Assembly (NCBI GenBank): GCA_947071365.1
Contig: CAMTFT010000122.1
Span: forward strand, 1 to 6,162
Origin: an uncultured bacterium
GTDB lineage: Bacteria; Bacillota; Clostridia; Lachnospirales; Lachnospiraceae
DNA length: 6,162 bases
Reading direction: 5' to 3'
This document shows positions 1 through 6,118 of the stretch, piece by piece. The translations under genes and the position numbers were made by a program. Every line of letters begins with the position of its first letter. Within the stretch, counting starts at the first letter, position 1. Below the pieces are notes generated by a model that saw only the letters and a program-made list of their open reading frames with translations, made no database searches and was not told the DNA's origin.

Positions 1-47
1 CTACACCTATTAAGTCGTCGGCAGCGTCAGATGTGTATAAGAGACAG
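1..47 (+). other. Illumina Nextera i5/Read 1 adapter (artefact)
   Basis: This is not genomic. Bases 1..6 (CTACAC) match the end of the Illumina P5 primer, 7..14 (CTATTAAG) are an 8-base i5 index (I recall it as Nextera XT S518), and 15..47 are the Nextera Read 1 transposase adapter, ending at 29..47 in the 19-bp Tn5 mosaic end AGATGTGTATAAGAGACAG. Biological sequence starts at 48. The adapter truncates the maf gene. Confidence 0.98.
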
Positions 48-226
48 GAAACCTTTGCGGCTACATCCTCCGCCTTCTGATATGAAAGCTCTTTCACTAC
101 TTCGCCGGGCTCCCGGCTCGTGATGACTTCCTCTGCATTGCTTGGAATCACCTCAAAATCCACACCGATCTGCTCCAGCAGTTCTCTTCTTCTCGGCGAT
201 GCTGACGCCAAAATAATTTGCTTCAT
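48..226 (-). CDS. maf: Maf family nucleoside triphosphate pyrophosphatase, N-terminal part only
   Basis: The first 59 residues of a Maf-like protein are visible; the gene is cut by adapter at 47, leaving roughly 130 of the usual 190 to 200 residues missing. The start MKQIILASASPRRRELL is the family signature: the SASPRR loop binds nucleotide phosphates. It is followed by the typical acidic stretch (SNAEE, about residues 33-37) and SYQKAEDVA, which matches the conserved LAxxKA region. Maf proteins are cytoplasmic enzymes that hydrolyse non-canonical or modified nucleoside triphosphates to monophosphates and pyrophosphate, and are linked to septum formation and cell division in Bacillus. The start is supported by GGAGGA (231..236 on this strand) five bases upstream. 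It lies downstream of a hairpin at 319..342, so it probably starts a separate transcript, though I see no good promoter in 237..318. The subgroup (dTTP/UTP-type or YceF-type) cannot be told from this fragment. Confidence 0.93.
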
Positions 227-371
227 TGTATCCTCCAATCCTTCATAGCAATATATGATTCACGTTCATGACGCTGCATTCCCCGGCAGCCATCCCACTA
301 GTTTGTATACACAGCAAAGCGCCTTCCTGTCTGAGAAGGCGCCCTTTTATGTGCCGCAGCTTTAAAATTCT
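227..371. other. Intergenic region between maf and the 62-residue ORF
   Basis: This 145-bp spacer holds the maf ribosome binding site (231..236) and the hairpin at 319..342. The part between them (237..318) shows no open frame of note and no -35/-10 pair with acceptable spacing on the minus strand. The only AT-rich -10-like stretch is TATATT near 250, which has no partner. Confidence 0.6.
319..342 (-). terminator. Hairpin, probable intrinsic terminator
   Basis: A perfect 8-bp stem, GCGCCTTC (319..326) with GAAGGCGC (335..342), encloses an 8-base loop. It lies about 30 bp beyond the stop of the minus-strand 62-residue ORF, where the end of the cupin-to-cysE gene string would be expected. Read on the minus strand the run after the stem is only TTTGCTG, a weak U-tract; on the plus strand it is CCTTTTAT, a little better, but no plus-strand gene ends here. 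It may act in both directions. The stem itself is certain; the terminator role is inferred from position. Confidence 0.65.
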
Positions 372-560
372 CTATTGCCTGATATAAATTCCCTGAGATT
401 CTATAAAATCATCCAGATCCGCAATGGTCTCTTCAGCCCAGGTCGCGCTGATGTCCTGATTCTTGCGATCCGCTTCCTGTTCCGTCTGATCCGTGCCAGA
501 TCCCGGAGCAGTTCTTTCTTCTTCTGTCGCATATGTCTTTAATGTCTTCGTATCTATCAT
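372..560 (-). CDS. Hypothetical acidic 62-residue protein
   Basis: I do not recognise this protein. It starts MIDTKTLKTYATEEER, has a middle rich in Glu, Gln, Asp, Thr and Ser (about residues 12-38) that looks disordered, and ends in a more structured segment with WAEETIADLDDFIESQGIY. It has no signal peptide, membrane segment or cysteine. A run AGGGGG lies about eight bases upstream of the ATG and can serve as ribosome binding site. It starts 21 bp after the cysE stop on the same strand and is followed within 30 bp by a terminator-like hairpin, so it is likely the last gene of the same transcript. The tight spacing and amphipathic C-terminal part favour a real gene, but a chance frame is possible. 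Confidence 0.6.
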   Translation of the reverse strand: MIDTKTLKTYATEEERTAPGSGTDQTEQEADRKNQDISATWAEETIADLDDFIESQGIYIRQ

Positions 561-581
561 ACCATCAGCCCCCTGCTCTTC

Positions 582-1526
582 TCAGTCGTTGCCCTTCCAG
601 AACCCTTCCTGCCCCAGCTCAGTCATGTGTACGCGATCCTTGAACTGCAGCTCCGGATTTTTGATGCTGACCCTCGTACCCGCCGGCACGGATGAAGTGA
701 TAAACGCGTTGGAACCGATAATAGCTCCCTCACCGATCACCGTATCGCCGCCCAGAATAGAAGCGCCTGAGTATACCGTTACATTGTCTTCCAGCGTCGG
801 ATGACGCTTTGTATTGCGCAGGTTCTGGCCGCCTCTCGTGGAAAGCGCGCCCAGCGTAACGCCCTGATATATCTTCGCACCGGTGCCTATCTCCGTCGTC
901 TCTCCGACTACGACACCCGTACCGTGGTCGATAAAGAAATAGCTTCCGATCGTCGCTCCCGGATGAATATCGATACCGGTAAGATTGTGGGCATGCTCCG
1001 TCATGATTCGCGGAATCAGCGGAACTCCCAGAACATGGAGCTCATGAGCGATCCGATTCACCGTGATGGCAAAAACACCGGGATAAGAAAATATGACCTC
1101 ATCCGTGTTAAAGGCTGCCGGGTCTCCATCGTACGCCGCCTGTACATCTGTTGCCAGGATCGAGCGCAGCGCCGGTATCCGCCTCAGGAACTTCCGAACG
1201 ATCTCCTCCGCCTGCTGCTGTGCTTCCTCTTCATCCTCCGGCGCGTGCTCCGAATGAAACAGCGCCTTCGTCACCTGTTTCGTCAGACGGTACTGGATAT
1301 CCTCCAGCAGTTCTCCCACATGATACTCAATGGAGCTTTCATTCAATGTCTTCGTCTCAAAAAACCCCGGAAAAACAATACTTCGAATCTTCTCCAGCAG
1401 GTCAATGATAATATCATTATTCAGCCGGTGCCTCGTATTGATGCTGCAAGTCTCGGGATGCTCCTGATAGCTGTTCAGGATCTCCCCCACCAATGTGTCC
1501 ATCTCTTTCTTATATGAGCTGCTCAT
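582..1526 (-). CDS. cysE: Serine O-acetyltransferase, long form
   Basis: A 314-residue serine acetyltransferase (EC 2.3.1.30), which transfers acetyl from acetyl-CoA to L-serine to give O-acetylserine, the carbon skeleton used for cysteine synthesis in the cytoplasm. Residues 1-150 are an alpha-helical N-terminal domain. Residues about 183-285 form the left-handed beta-helix built from hexapeptide repeats, such as IDIHPGATIGS, GTGAKIYQGVTLGA and GDTVIGEGAIIGSNAF. The catalytic pair aligns with E. coli CysE Asp143 and His158: here Asp186 (in DIHPG) and His201 (in IDHGTG), with identical 15-residue spacing. GVVVGET (204-210) is also conserved. The C-terminus, VSIKNPELQFKDR, follows the long-form type seen in many anaerobes rather than the enterobacterial tail, so feedback behaviour should not be assumed from E. 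coli. The start is supported by AAGGAGAG about seven bases upstream. It lies 54 bp after the dehydrogenase gene, with no terminator between. No cysteine synthase gene is in view. Confidence 0.95.
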   Translation of the reverse strand: MSSSYKKEMDTLVGEILNSYQEHPETCSINTRHRLNNDIIIDLLEKIRSIVFPGFFETKTLNESSIEYHVGELLEDIQYRLTKQVTKALFHSEHAPEDEEEAQQQAEEIVRKFLRRIPALRSILATDVQAAYDGDPAAFNTDEVIFSYPGVFAITVNRIAHELHVLGVPLIPRIMTEHAHNLTGIDIHPGATIGSYFFIDHGTGVVVGETTEIGTGAKIYQGVTLGALSTRGGQNLRNTKRHPTLEDNVTVYSGASILGGDTVIGEGAIIGSNAFITSSVPAGTRVSIKNPELQFKDRVHMTELGQEGFWKGND

Positions 1527-1580
1527 TTAAGCTCTCCTTTTCCATTGCTGTCTGTCTTGTTACACTATATGCCGTAGCAC

Positions 1581-2663
1581 TTAATAGGCCATTCCGCAAA
1601 TCTGATACAGCATGGCCTCTGTCACCGGATACGGCACATTTTTCAGTTTGCCCGCATTCGACATCATACCGCGTACCGCCTTTGTGACAAGCTCTTCATC
1701 TGCCTCCATCGGGCCAAGAAGCCTGTGAATAAACGCCGTAAAATACTGGATATCCGGAAAACCTGCAAGTGACAGAACCTTCTTCCGAATCAGCGGCCCT
1801 GACAACGCAAGATATCCCGGCAGGAAATATCCCACTGCCTTTCCGTGAGGAATCCCCTTTTCATACGTCAGATAATAGCTCAGTCCGTGGGGCAGTGCAG
1901 TTCCCGTATGCGCGATCGCCATTCCTGCCAGCGTTGATGCGAACATCAGCGTATCGCATTCCTCCGCGGTAATCTCCGCGCCGATCAGCACATTTTTCAC
2001 GCTGCTCCAGATGCCCATGCCATATTCACAGAGCATACGGCTGAAATCCGTCGCATTCGCGTTGATATAGCTTTCAATAAAATGGCCGAGTGCGTCCACT
2101 GCGGTATTGACAATGATATCCCGCCGCATTCCCAGCAGATACTTTCCGTCTGCCAGCGCATACTTCGGATATATTTTGTGCGGAAGACTGGCTTTGATCT
2201 GCACATCATGTCTCGTGAGGATCGCATACGGCGTAGCCTCTGAGCCTGTGCCGCAGGTCGTCGGCACCTCAACAACAGGAAGCGCTGCAGCCTCCTCCTT
2301 CTGGTAGAGGAAATCAGCCCCCCTGTCTTTGTTTGCGATCATCAGCGCAATAGCCTTTGCTGCATCCATCGGCGAGCCGCCGCCGATTCCGATCACAAAA
2401 TCCACCTGCTCCTGTATGCCGATATCCCTGACCCGCATCACCATCTCCACCGATGGATTCGGCTCCGTCTCATCAAATATATAATACGGAACTTCGTGCT
2501 CCTTCAATACTTCGGTGACATCCGAAAGAGAACCATTCGAAGCAGAACTCTTTCCTGTCACAATAAGGGCTTTCTTCCCCAGAGCCGCCCACTCGGTCCC
2601 ATGCTTTTTCACACAATCCCTCTCACTGTAAATTCTGGTCGGCAAATAAAAATACATTTTCAT
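1581..2663 (-). CDS. Iron-containing (group III) alcohol dehydrogenase
   Basis: A full-length 360-residue member of the iron-dependent alcohol dehydrogenase family, cytoplasmic NAD(P)-linked oxidoreductases that interconvert alcohols and aldehydes or ketones. The N-terminal Rossmann-like domain carries GIGGGSPMDAAK (92-103), the family's cofactor-binding motif. PTTCGTGSEAT (134-144) is the second signature. The metal ligands are all present: Asp190 and His194 in VDALGHFIES, His259 in ALPHGLSY and His273 in GIPHGKAVG. Nothing in view gives the substrate; relatives act on butanol, 1,2-propanediol, 1,3-propanediol, lactaldehyde or glycerol-type compounds. The start is uncertain by two codons: the first ATG (2663) has AGGA eight bases upstream, while the ATG at 2657 has GGGGGG six bases upstream, which would give 358 residues. 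It lies downstream of the zinc-ribbon gene, 61 bp from its frame-restored stop, and upstream of cysE, in the same direction. Confidence 0.93.
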   Translation of the reverse strand: MKMYFYLPTRIYSERDCVKKHGTEWAALGKKALIVTGKSSASNGSLSDVTEVLKEHEVPYYIFDETEPNPSVEMVMRVRDIGIQEQVDFVIGIGGGSPMDAAKAIALMIANKDRGADFLYQKEEAAALPVVEVPTTCGTGSEATPYAILTRHDVQIKASLPHKIYPKYALADGKYLLGMRRDIIVNTAVDALGHFIESYINANATDFSRMLCEYGMGIWSSVKNVLIGAEITAEECDTLMFASTLAGMAIAHTGTALPHGLSYYLTYEKGIPHGKAVGYFLPGYLALSGPLIRKKVLSLAGFPDIQYFTAFIHRLLGPMEADEELVTKAVRGMMSNAGKLKNVPYPVTEAMLYQICGMAY

Positions 2664-2724
2664 CCCCCCGGTTCCTGTTTTTTCAGCACGGTTTACTGCT
2701 AAAATCCAGTACTGCCCTGCTGTA

Positions 2725-3461
2725 TTATATCTCTTCCTTTACGGACTCCTCTGCCGCTTCCTCGGCTGCCTCTGCTGCTTCCGCTGTTTCTTCTGTTACC
2801 TCTACTTCTCTTCGGCTGTTTCTACGACTGCTTCCGCGCTCTCTTCGGCTGTTTCTATGGCTGCTTCCACACTCTCTTCGGCTGCTTCTACTACTTCTCC
2901 GGCTGCCTCAACTGCTCTCTCAACTGTCTCTGCTGCTTCTGCTGCCTCTTCGGCTACCGCTGCTTCTTCCAGCCGCTCTTCCCCTGCTTCCACTGTTTCT
3001 TCTGCCGTGCTCTCCTGCTCCGGCTCAGCACTCCCTACGGCTACTTCCTCCGTCACATCCACAGCATCTACGACTATGGCGTCCTCGTCCGTCTCATCCG
3101 CATCCAGCACCTCCGGCATCTTATTTCCGCAGTTGGAACAGAAGCGTTCACCCTCAGCCACTTCCATATTACAGCAGGGACACAACACAACGCCCTTTAC
3201 CTCGCGGATCTGCTCTTTTAACTGTTCAATCAGTTCATTCTTCTCATTGATCGTCTGTATCTCTGTCTCAAATCCTTCAAAAGGAGCCTCTTTATACTGC
3301 TCATACAGCTTCTTTCCTATTTCTGCATAAAGTGCATTGATCTGCTTCTTTGCATCACTTACTTTACCGTTAAGCTGCCTGACCTCATTCATCTTCTGTA
3401 CTTCTTCAACGGTATCCTTGCCGAACTTTTTCACCCTTTTGCTAATCTCTTCAAAATTCAT
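2725..3461 (-). pseudogene. Zinc-ribbon protein with Ala/Glu-rich tail, apparent frameshift near C-terminus
   Basis: The open frame gives 219 residues and stops at TAG 2802..2804. Residues 1-90 are charged and helical, probably coiled coil (MNFEEISKRVKKFGKDTVEEVQ onward). Residues 94-111 form a zinc ribbon with ligands Cys94, Cys97, Cys108 and Cys111 (CPCC and CSNC). Residues 119-219 are an acidic tail of Glu, Ala, Val and Thr, with 11-residue repeats EESVEAAIETA and EESAEAVVETA. Just before the stop, the -1 frame continues with 27 more residues of the same composition (EVEVTEETAEAAEAA...VKEEI) to TAA at 2725. One lost base near 2807/2808 explains this and would restore a 245-residue protein. 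The start is firm: AAGGAGG (3469..3475) lies seven bases upstream. Similar small zinc-ribbon proteins are common in Firmicutes without known function. The N-terminal domains are intact, so the product may still work; I label it broken only because of the tail. An assembly error in the repeats is possible. Confidence 0.75.
2811..2876 (-). repeat. Tandem 33-bp repeats encoding 11-residue Glu/Ala units
   Basis: Two adjacent 33-bp units, each containing CTCTTCGGCTGTTTCTA on the plus strand, differ at only a few positions. They encode EESAEAVVETA and EESVEAAIETA in the tail of the zinc-ribbon protein; more diverged versions continue on both sides. An 11-residue period with small residues suits a right-handed hendecad coiled coil or an extended acidic helix. 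Such repeats are prone to slippage and misassembly, which is relevant to the frameshift next to them. Confidence 0.7.
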
Positions 3462-3468
3462 AAAAAAA

Positions 3469-3475
3469 CCTCCTT
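3469..3475 (-). promoter_or_regulatory. Strong ribosome binding site of the zinc-ribbon gene
   Basis: AAGGAGG on the minus strand, followed by seven T bases and then ATG at 3461. This near-perfect Shine-Dalgarno at ideal spacing fixes the start codon and argues that the gene is well translated. Confidence 0.85.
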
Positions 3476-3514
3476 ATTAAATATGAAACCCGAATCATCC
3501 CCAGTTGCGCTGAA

Positions 3515-3856
3515 TCATTCATTATATATCAATGCCATGAAAACGAGGTCTTTATCCGAATTATTTTCCATTGCATGGCTCTCTCCGACCTCTATCACGC
3601 ATACATCTCCAGGACCGACCTCTACTCTGGAACCGTCAGCATCCACAAACGTTCCCTGGCCTTCCAATATAAAATATGGCTCAGTGTTGCCGATGTGCTG
3701 ATGCCATCCAATGCTGGAGCCCGGTTTTAATCGACAAAGAGCATACATATTCCCGTGTCCGTTCAGCTCTTCCTTTGAAACAATATGATGAAACTCCACT
3801 TCGCCTTTCCCGCCGCGAAGCCCCTGTTTAATTTCTACCTGTGTCTTTCTGACCAT
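3515..3856 (-). CDS. Small single-domain cupin protein
   Basis: A 113-residue protein made almost entirely of one cupin beta-barrel. Motif 1 fits G(X)5HXH(X)4E(X)6G exactly: Gly46, His52, His54, Glu59 and Gly66. Motif 2 runs from Gly83 through Gly91 and His94 to Asn98, with Glu89 in place of the usual proline. His52, His54, Glu59 and His94 are the standard metal ligands, so a metal site is likely. Cupins of this size include isomerases, dioxygenases and ligand-binding or stress proteins; the substrate cannot be named. I chose ATG 3856 (MVRKTQVEIK), with AAGGGG upstream, over a longer frame beginning at 3961, because that would start inside the -35 box of the promoter at 3933..3961 and its extra residues run through the 13-bp tandem repeat. 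It is the first gene of the minus-strand string; the zinc-ribbon gene starts 53 bp after its stop. Confidence 0.88.
   Translation of the reverse strand: MVRKTQVEIKQGLRGGKGEVEFHHIVSKEELNGHGNMYALCRLKPGSSIGWHQHIGNTEPYFILEGQGTFVDADGSRVEVGPGDVCVIEVGESHAMENNSDKDLVFMALIYNE
3521..3526 (-). promoter_or_regulatory. TATAAT hexamer upstream of the zinc-ribbon gene, weak promoter candidate
   Basis: A perfect -10 consensus on the minus strand lies at the last codons of the cupin gene, about 60 bp before the zinc-ribbon start. No -35-like hexamer is found 16 to 18 bp upstream and there is no extended -10 TG, so I rate it low. It could give the zinc-ribbon gene some transcription of its own. Confidence 0.25.
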
Positions 3857-3871
3857 AAGGCCACCCCTTTC

Positions 3872-3929
3872 TGTATCACTGGATTTTCCCGCGTTATTTT
3901 CCCGCGTTAACCGGATGAATTGTGATACA
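3872..3929. repeat. Inverted repeat TGTATCAC/GTGATACA bracketing the cupin leader
   Basis: TGTATCAC at 3872..3879 and GTGATACA at 3922..3929 are perfect 8-bp inverted copies 42 bp apart. The outer copy covers the predicted cupin transcription start (about 3926) and the inner one lies just before the ribosome binding site. They could be two operator half-sites for one repressor, or pair in the leader RNA to close a large loop. The repeat is certain; the role is inferred. Confidence 0.6.
3884..3909. repeat. Perfect 13-bp tandem duplication in the cupin leader
   Basis: TTTTCCCGCGTTA occurs twice with no gap (3884..3896 and 3897..3909). Thirteen is not a multiple of three, so this is not a coding repeat, in line with the later start for the cupin. 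It lies between the two halves of the TGTATCAC inverted repeat, in the predicted 5' untranslated leader. It could be a doubled regulator site or a recent slippage. Confidence 0.75.
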
Positions 3930-3932
3930 CCC

Positions 3933-3961
3933 ATCTTAAAAGAATCGCCTGAAATTGTCAA
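3933..3961 (-). promoter_or_regulatory. Sigma-A type promoter of the cupin-led gene string
   Basis: On the minus strand, -35 TTGACA (3961..3956) and -10 TAAGAT (3938..3933) are separated by exactly 17 bp. The predicted start is near 3926, giving a leader of about 70 bases before the cupin ATG at 3856. It is divergent from the transporter promoter. Confidence 0.8.
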
Positions 3962-3982
3962 CTTTTATCCGGTAATGTTCAG

Positions 3983-4006
3983 AAAAATTTAAGCTTGCAA
4001 ATTTTT
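3983..4006. promoter_or_regulatory. AT-rich inverted repeat between divergent promoters
   Basis: AAAAATTT (3983..3990) and AAATTTTT (3999..4006) are perfect 8-bp inverted copies with an 8-base spacer AAGCTTGC. The repeat ends eight bases before the -35 box of the transporter promoter and lies about 20 bp behind that of the cupin promoter. This place suits an activator or shared operator, or an AT-rich UP element for the transporter promoter. I cannot assign a regulator. Confidence 0.5.
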
Positions 4007-4014
4007 GCGGTTTC

Positions 4015-4043
4015 TTGACATCCGTTCGGTTTTCGCATAGAAT
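4015..4043 (+). promoter_or_regulatory. Sigma-A type promoter of the transporter gene
   Basis: -35 TTGACA (4015..4020), 17-bp spacer, -10 TAGAAT (4038..4043). The predicted start is near 4050, leaving a leader of about 67 bases before ATG 4117. The -35 box includes the TTG that would begin the longest open frame, so that upstream start is not used. Confidence 0.85.
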
Positions 4044-4116
4044 CGGCTTAGTGTCGGTATACGCAAAGTACTTTTTATATATCGACTCAATTTTCCTGAA
4101 CGAAAGAGGTACTATC

Positions 4117-5313
4117 ATGAAGCTCCGCATAAAAGAGAATTACAATCACACGCTCTATGCCTGTTTTATCGGCTATATCATTCAGGCCATCGTCAATAAT
4201 TTTGTGCCGCTGCTGTTTCTGACTTTTCAGCGTGAATACGGCATCTCTCTTGAAAAAATTTCTCTTTTGATCACTTTTAATTTTGGTGTCCAGCTTATTG
4301 TGGACTTTCTGGCCGCAGGATTTGTGGATCGAATCGGCTACCGCATCTGCGTGGTGGCTGCTCAGCTTTTCTCCTGCACGGGCCTTCTTGCGCTGGCCTT
4401 CCTTCCGAATCTTATGCCGGATCCGTTTTACGGACTGCTGGTAGCGGGTATCATCTACGCTATCGGAGGCGGTTTGATTGAAGTCCTCATCAGCCCGATC
4501 GTCGAAGCATGCCCGACAAAACGCAAAAAAGCAGCAATGGGCCTGCTGCACTCCTTCTATTGCTGGGGACATGCTGCGGTCATCCTGCTTTCTACCCTGT
4601 TTTTTGCTGTTTTCGGTATTGAGAACTGGCGCGTCCTGGCATGTATCTGGGCTGCCATTCCATTTTTAAATGCGCTGTATTTCACACAGGTTCCGATTGC
4701 TTCCCTGAATGAGGACGGTTCCGGTATGTCCATGGGAGAGCTTTTCCGAAATAAAATGTTCTGGTTCATGATCATCCTGATGATCTGCGCCGGAGCATGT
4801 GAACAGGGCATCAGCCAGTGGGCCTCTGCCTTCGCGGAATCCAGCCTGAACGTCTCCAAAACTGTGGGAGACCTGGCCGGGCCCTGCGCCTTCGCTGTCC
4901 TGATGGGACTTTCCCGTATCGTATATGCAAAATTCAGCGAACAGATCTCTCTTTATCAGTATATGTTCTGCTGCGGAATTCTCTGCCTGATCAGTTACCT
5001 TTTGGCTGCCCTGTCTGCCTCTCCGCTGCTCGGACTGGCCGGCTGTGCCCTGTGCGGTCTCTCCGTTGGCGTCATGTGGCCCGGTACTTTCAGCCTGTCC
5101 TCCCGCAGTATCCCCGGCGGCGGCACAGCGATGTTCGCATTCCTGGCTCTGGCCGGAGATGTGGGATGCGCCGGAGGCCCATCCCTCGTCGGCCTTGTGT
5201 CCGGTCTGGCCGGAGATAATATGAAGACGGGTATTTTAAGCGGAATCACATTCCCGCTGCTCCTCATTGTGACGCTGCTTTACCTGATGCGGAAAAAACA
5301 CGCGGTGGATTGA
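4117..5313 (+). CDS. Major facilitator superfamily transporter
   Basis: A 398-residue inner-membrane protein with about 12 hydrophobic helices (rough centres at residues 22, 58, 88, 114, 150, 180, 223, 262, 289, 312, 348 and 381) and a hydrophilic loop at about 191-212 between the two six-helix halves, the usual MFS plan and length. Between helices 2 and 3, GFVDRIGYR (68-76) fits the MFS motif A, with Asp71 and Arg72 for the conformational charge relay. The start MKLRIKENYNHT is chosen because AAGAGG lies seven bases upstream and because any earlier start would fall within the promoter. Family members are proton-linked symporters, uniporters or antiporters. The sequence around LLHSFYCWGH (143-152) reminds me of fucose-permease-like sugar carriers, and the neighbour nagA would suit a sugar or amino-sugar substrate, but nagA is convergent and this is only a guess. 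No clear intrinsic terminator follows; the stop is 17 bp from the nagA stop. Confidence 0.88.
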   Translation: MKLRIKENYNHTLYACFIGYIIQAIVNNFVPLLFLTFQREYGISLEKISLLITFNFGVQLIVDFLAAGFVDRIGYRICVVAAQLFSCTGLLALAFLPNLMPDPFYGLLVAGIIYAIGGGLIEVLISPIVEACPTKRKKAAMGLLHSFYCWGHAAVILLSTLFFAVFGIENWRVLACIWAAIPFLNALYFTQVPIASLNEDGSGMSMGELFRNKMFWFMIILMICAGACEQGISQWASAFAESSLNVSKTVGDLAGPCAFAVLMGLSRIVYAKFSEQISLYQYMFCCGILCLISYLLAALSASPLLGLAGCALCGLSVGVMWPGTFSLSSRSIPGGGTAMFAFLALAGDVGCAGGPSLVGLVSGLAGDNMKTGILSGITFPLLLIVTLLYLMRKKHAVD

Positions 5314-5330
5314 TCTTTTCCAGCCGATAC

Positions 5331-6118
5331 TTAGCTGTACAGCTTTCCGCTCTTAATAACCTGCTTCAGCCTCAGTTCTTCATCCCACAGCACCAGATCC
5401 GCCTTCTTTCCCGGCGCAATCGAGCCGCGGCTGCCATCAATGCCAAGGCTTCTCGCCGGATTGATGGTGGCACACGCTATGGCCGTCTCAAGCGGTATCC
5501 GCATTTTCTTTACTGCCATCCTGACACAGTCCGGAAGCGTCGTCACGGAACCGGCCAATGCGCCGTTCGATACGAGAACCGCGCGTTTCCCGGTCACCTC
5601 TACTTCAAGACCTCCCAGCGTATAATGCCCGTCCTCCATACCGGCCGCCCGCATACTGTCGCTGATGAAAATAACCCTGTCTTCTCCCAGCATACGAAGC
5701 GTCGTCCGCACTGCCGCCGGGTGAATGTGGACTCCGTCGCAGATCAGCTCGGCCATCACATGCGGGCTGTCGGCGACAGCTCCCACCACGCCGGGAGCTC
5801 GGTGGGTAAATTCCGGCATGGCATTGTACAGATGGACGGCGTGGGATGCGCCTGCATCGAAAGCAGCCTTCGCCGCGTCATAATCCGCATTCGTATGTGC
5901 CAGAGACACCCTTACCTGGTCTTTGACCTGTGCGATAAATTCCTCTGCATCGCCTTCCTCCGGTGCGATCCCGATAAATTTTACAAGGCCGTCGGATGCT
6001 TTCAGAAATCTCCGACAGATACCGGCATGGAACGGGATAATATTCCGCTCATCCTGAGCGCCCTTTTTCACCTTGCTGATAAACGGGCCCTCCATATTAA
6101 TTCCCACCAGGTCCGCTC
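5331..6118 (-). CDS. nagA: N-acetylglucosamine-6-phosphate deacetylase, N-terminus missing
   Basis: The C-terminal 261 residues of NagA (EC 3.5.1.25), the cytoplasmic amidohydrolase that removes acetate from N-acetylglucosamine 6-phosphate to give glucosamine 6-phosphate, which enters glycolysis or cell-wall precursor synthesis. About 115 to 120 residues are lost to the adapter at 6119, and the first visible codon is Ala at 6116..6114. In visible-fragment numbering, MEGPFIS holds the metal-binding Glu9, AHTNADYDAA gives His74, HLYNAMPEFTHRAPG gives His95, and FISDSMRAAG gives the catalytic Asp153. These match E. coli Glu131, His195, His216 and Asp273. DGVHIHP and the C-terminal NPARSLGI...GSIAPGKKADLVLWD are also typical. 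The GTG and ATG codons at 6107 and 6095 are internal, not starts, since the frame and homology continue through the contig end. It converges on the transporter gene with a 17-bp gap. nagB is not in view. Confidence 0.95.

Noticed and set aside
801..1517. A 238-residue plus-strand open frame
   Set aside because: It lies entirely opposite cysE, which has clear catalytic residues and a ribosome binding site; its own sequence resembles no protein family.
2857..3330. A 157-residue plus-strand open frame rich in Ser, Ala and Thr
   Set aside because: It is the antisense shadow of the Glu/Ala-rich zinc-ribbon gene, whose codons (GAA, GCN) rarely make stops on the other strand. The minus-strand gene has a zinc ribbon and a strong ribosome binding site; this frame has neither.
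3857..3961. Upstream ATG extending the cupin by 35 residues
   Set aside because: The start overlaps the -35 box of the gene's own promoter and the extension runs through a 13-bp tandem repeat; ATG 3856 has its own ribosome binding site.
4015..4116. Upstream TTG start extending the transporter by 34 residues
   Set aside because: The TTG is part of the -35 box TTGACA and the -10 box lies within the extension, so this stretch is not transcribed in full; the extension is also not membrane-protein-like.
5291..5321. GGAAAA/TTTTCC stem at the end of the transporter gene as terminator
   Set aside because: The stem is short and AT-rich with a 19-base loop, and there is no U-tract after it.
5333..5344. 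Palindrome AGCTGTACAGCT at the nagA stop as a terminator or operator
   Set aside because: As RNA it can form only a short stem with a tiny loop, it overlaps coding sequence, and no U-run follows on either strand.
48..6118. CRISPR arrays, tRNA or rRNA genes, phage or toxin-antitoxin modules
   Set aside because: I looked on both strands and saw no regularly spaced direct repeats, no tRNA-like cloverleaf or rRNA sequence, and no proteins of those classes.
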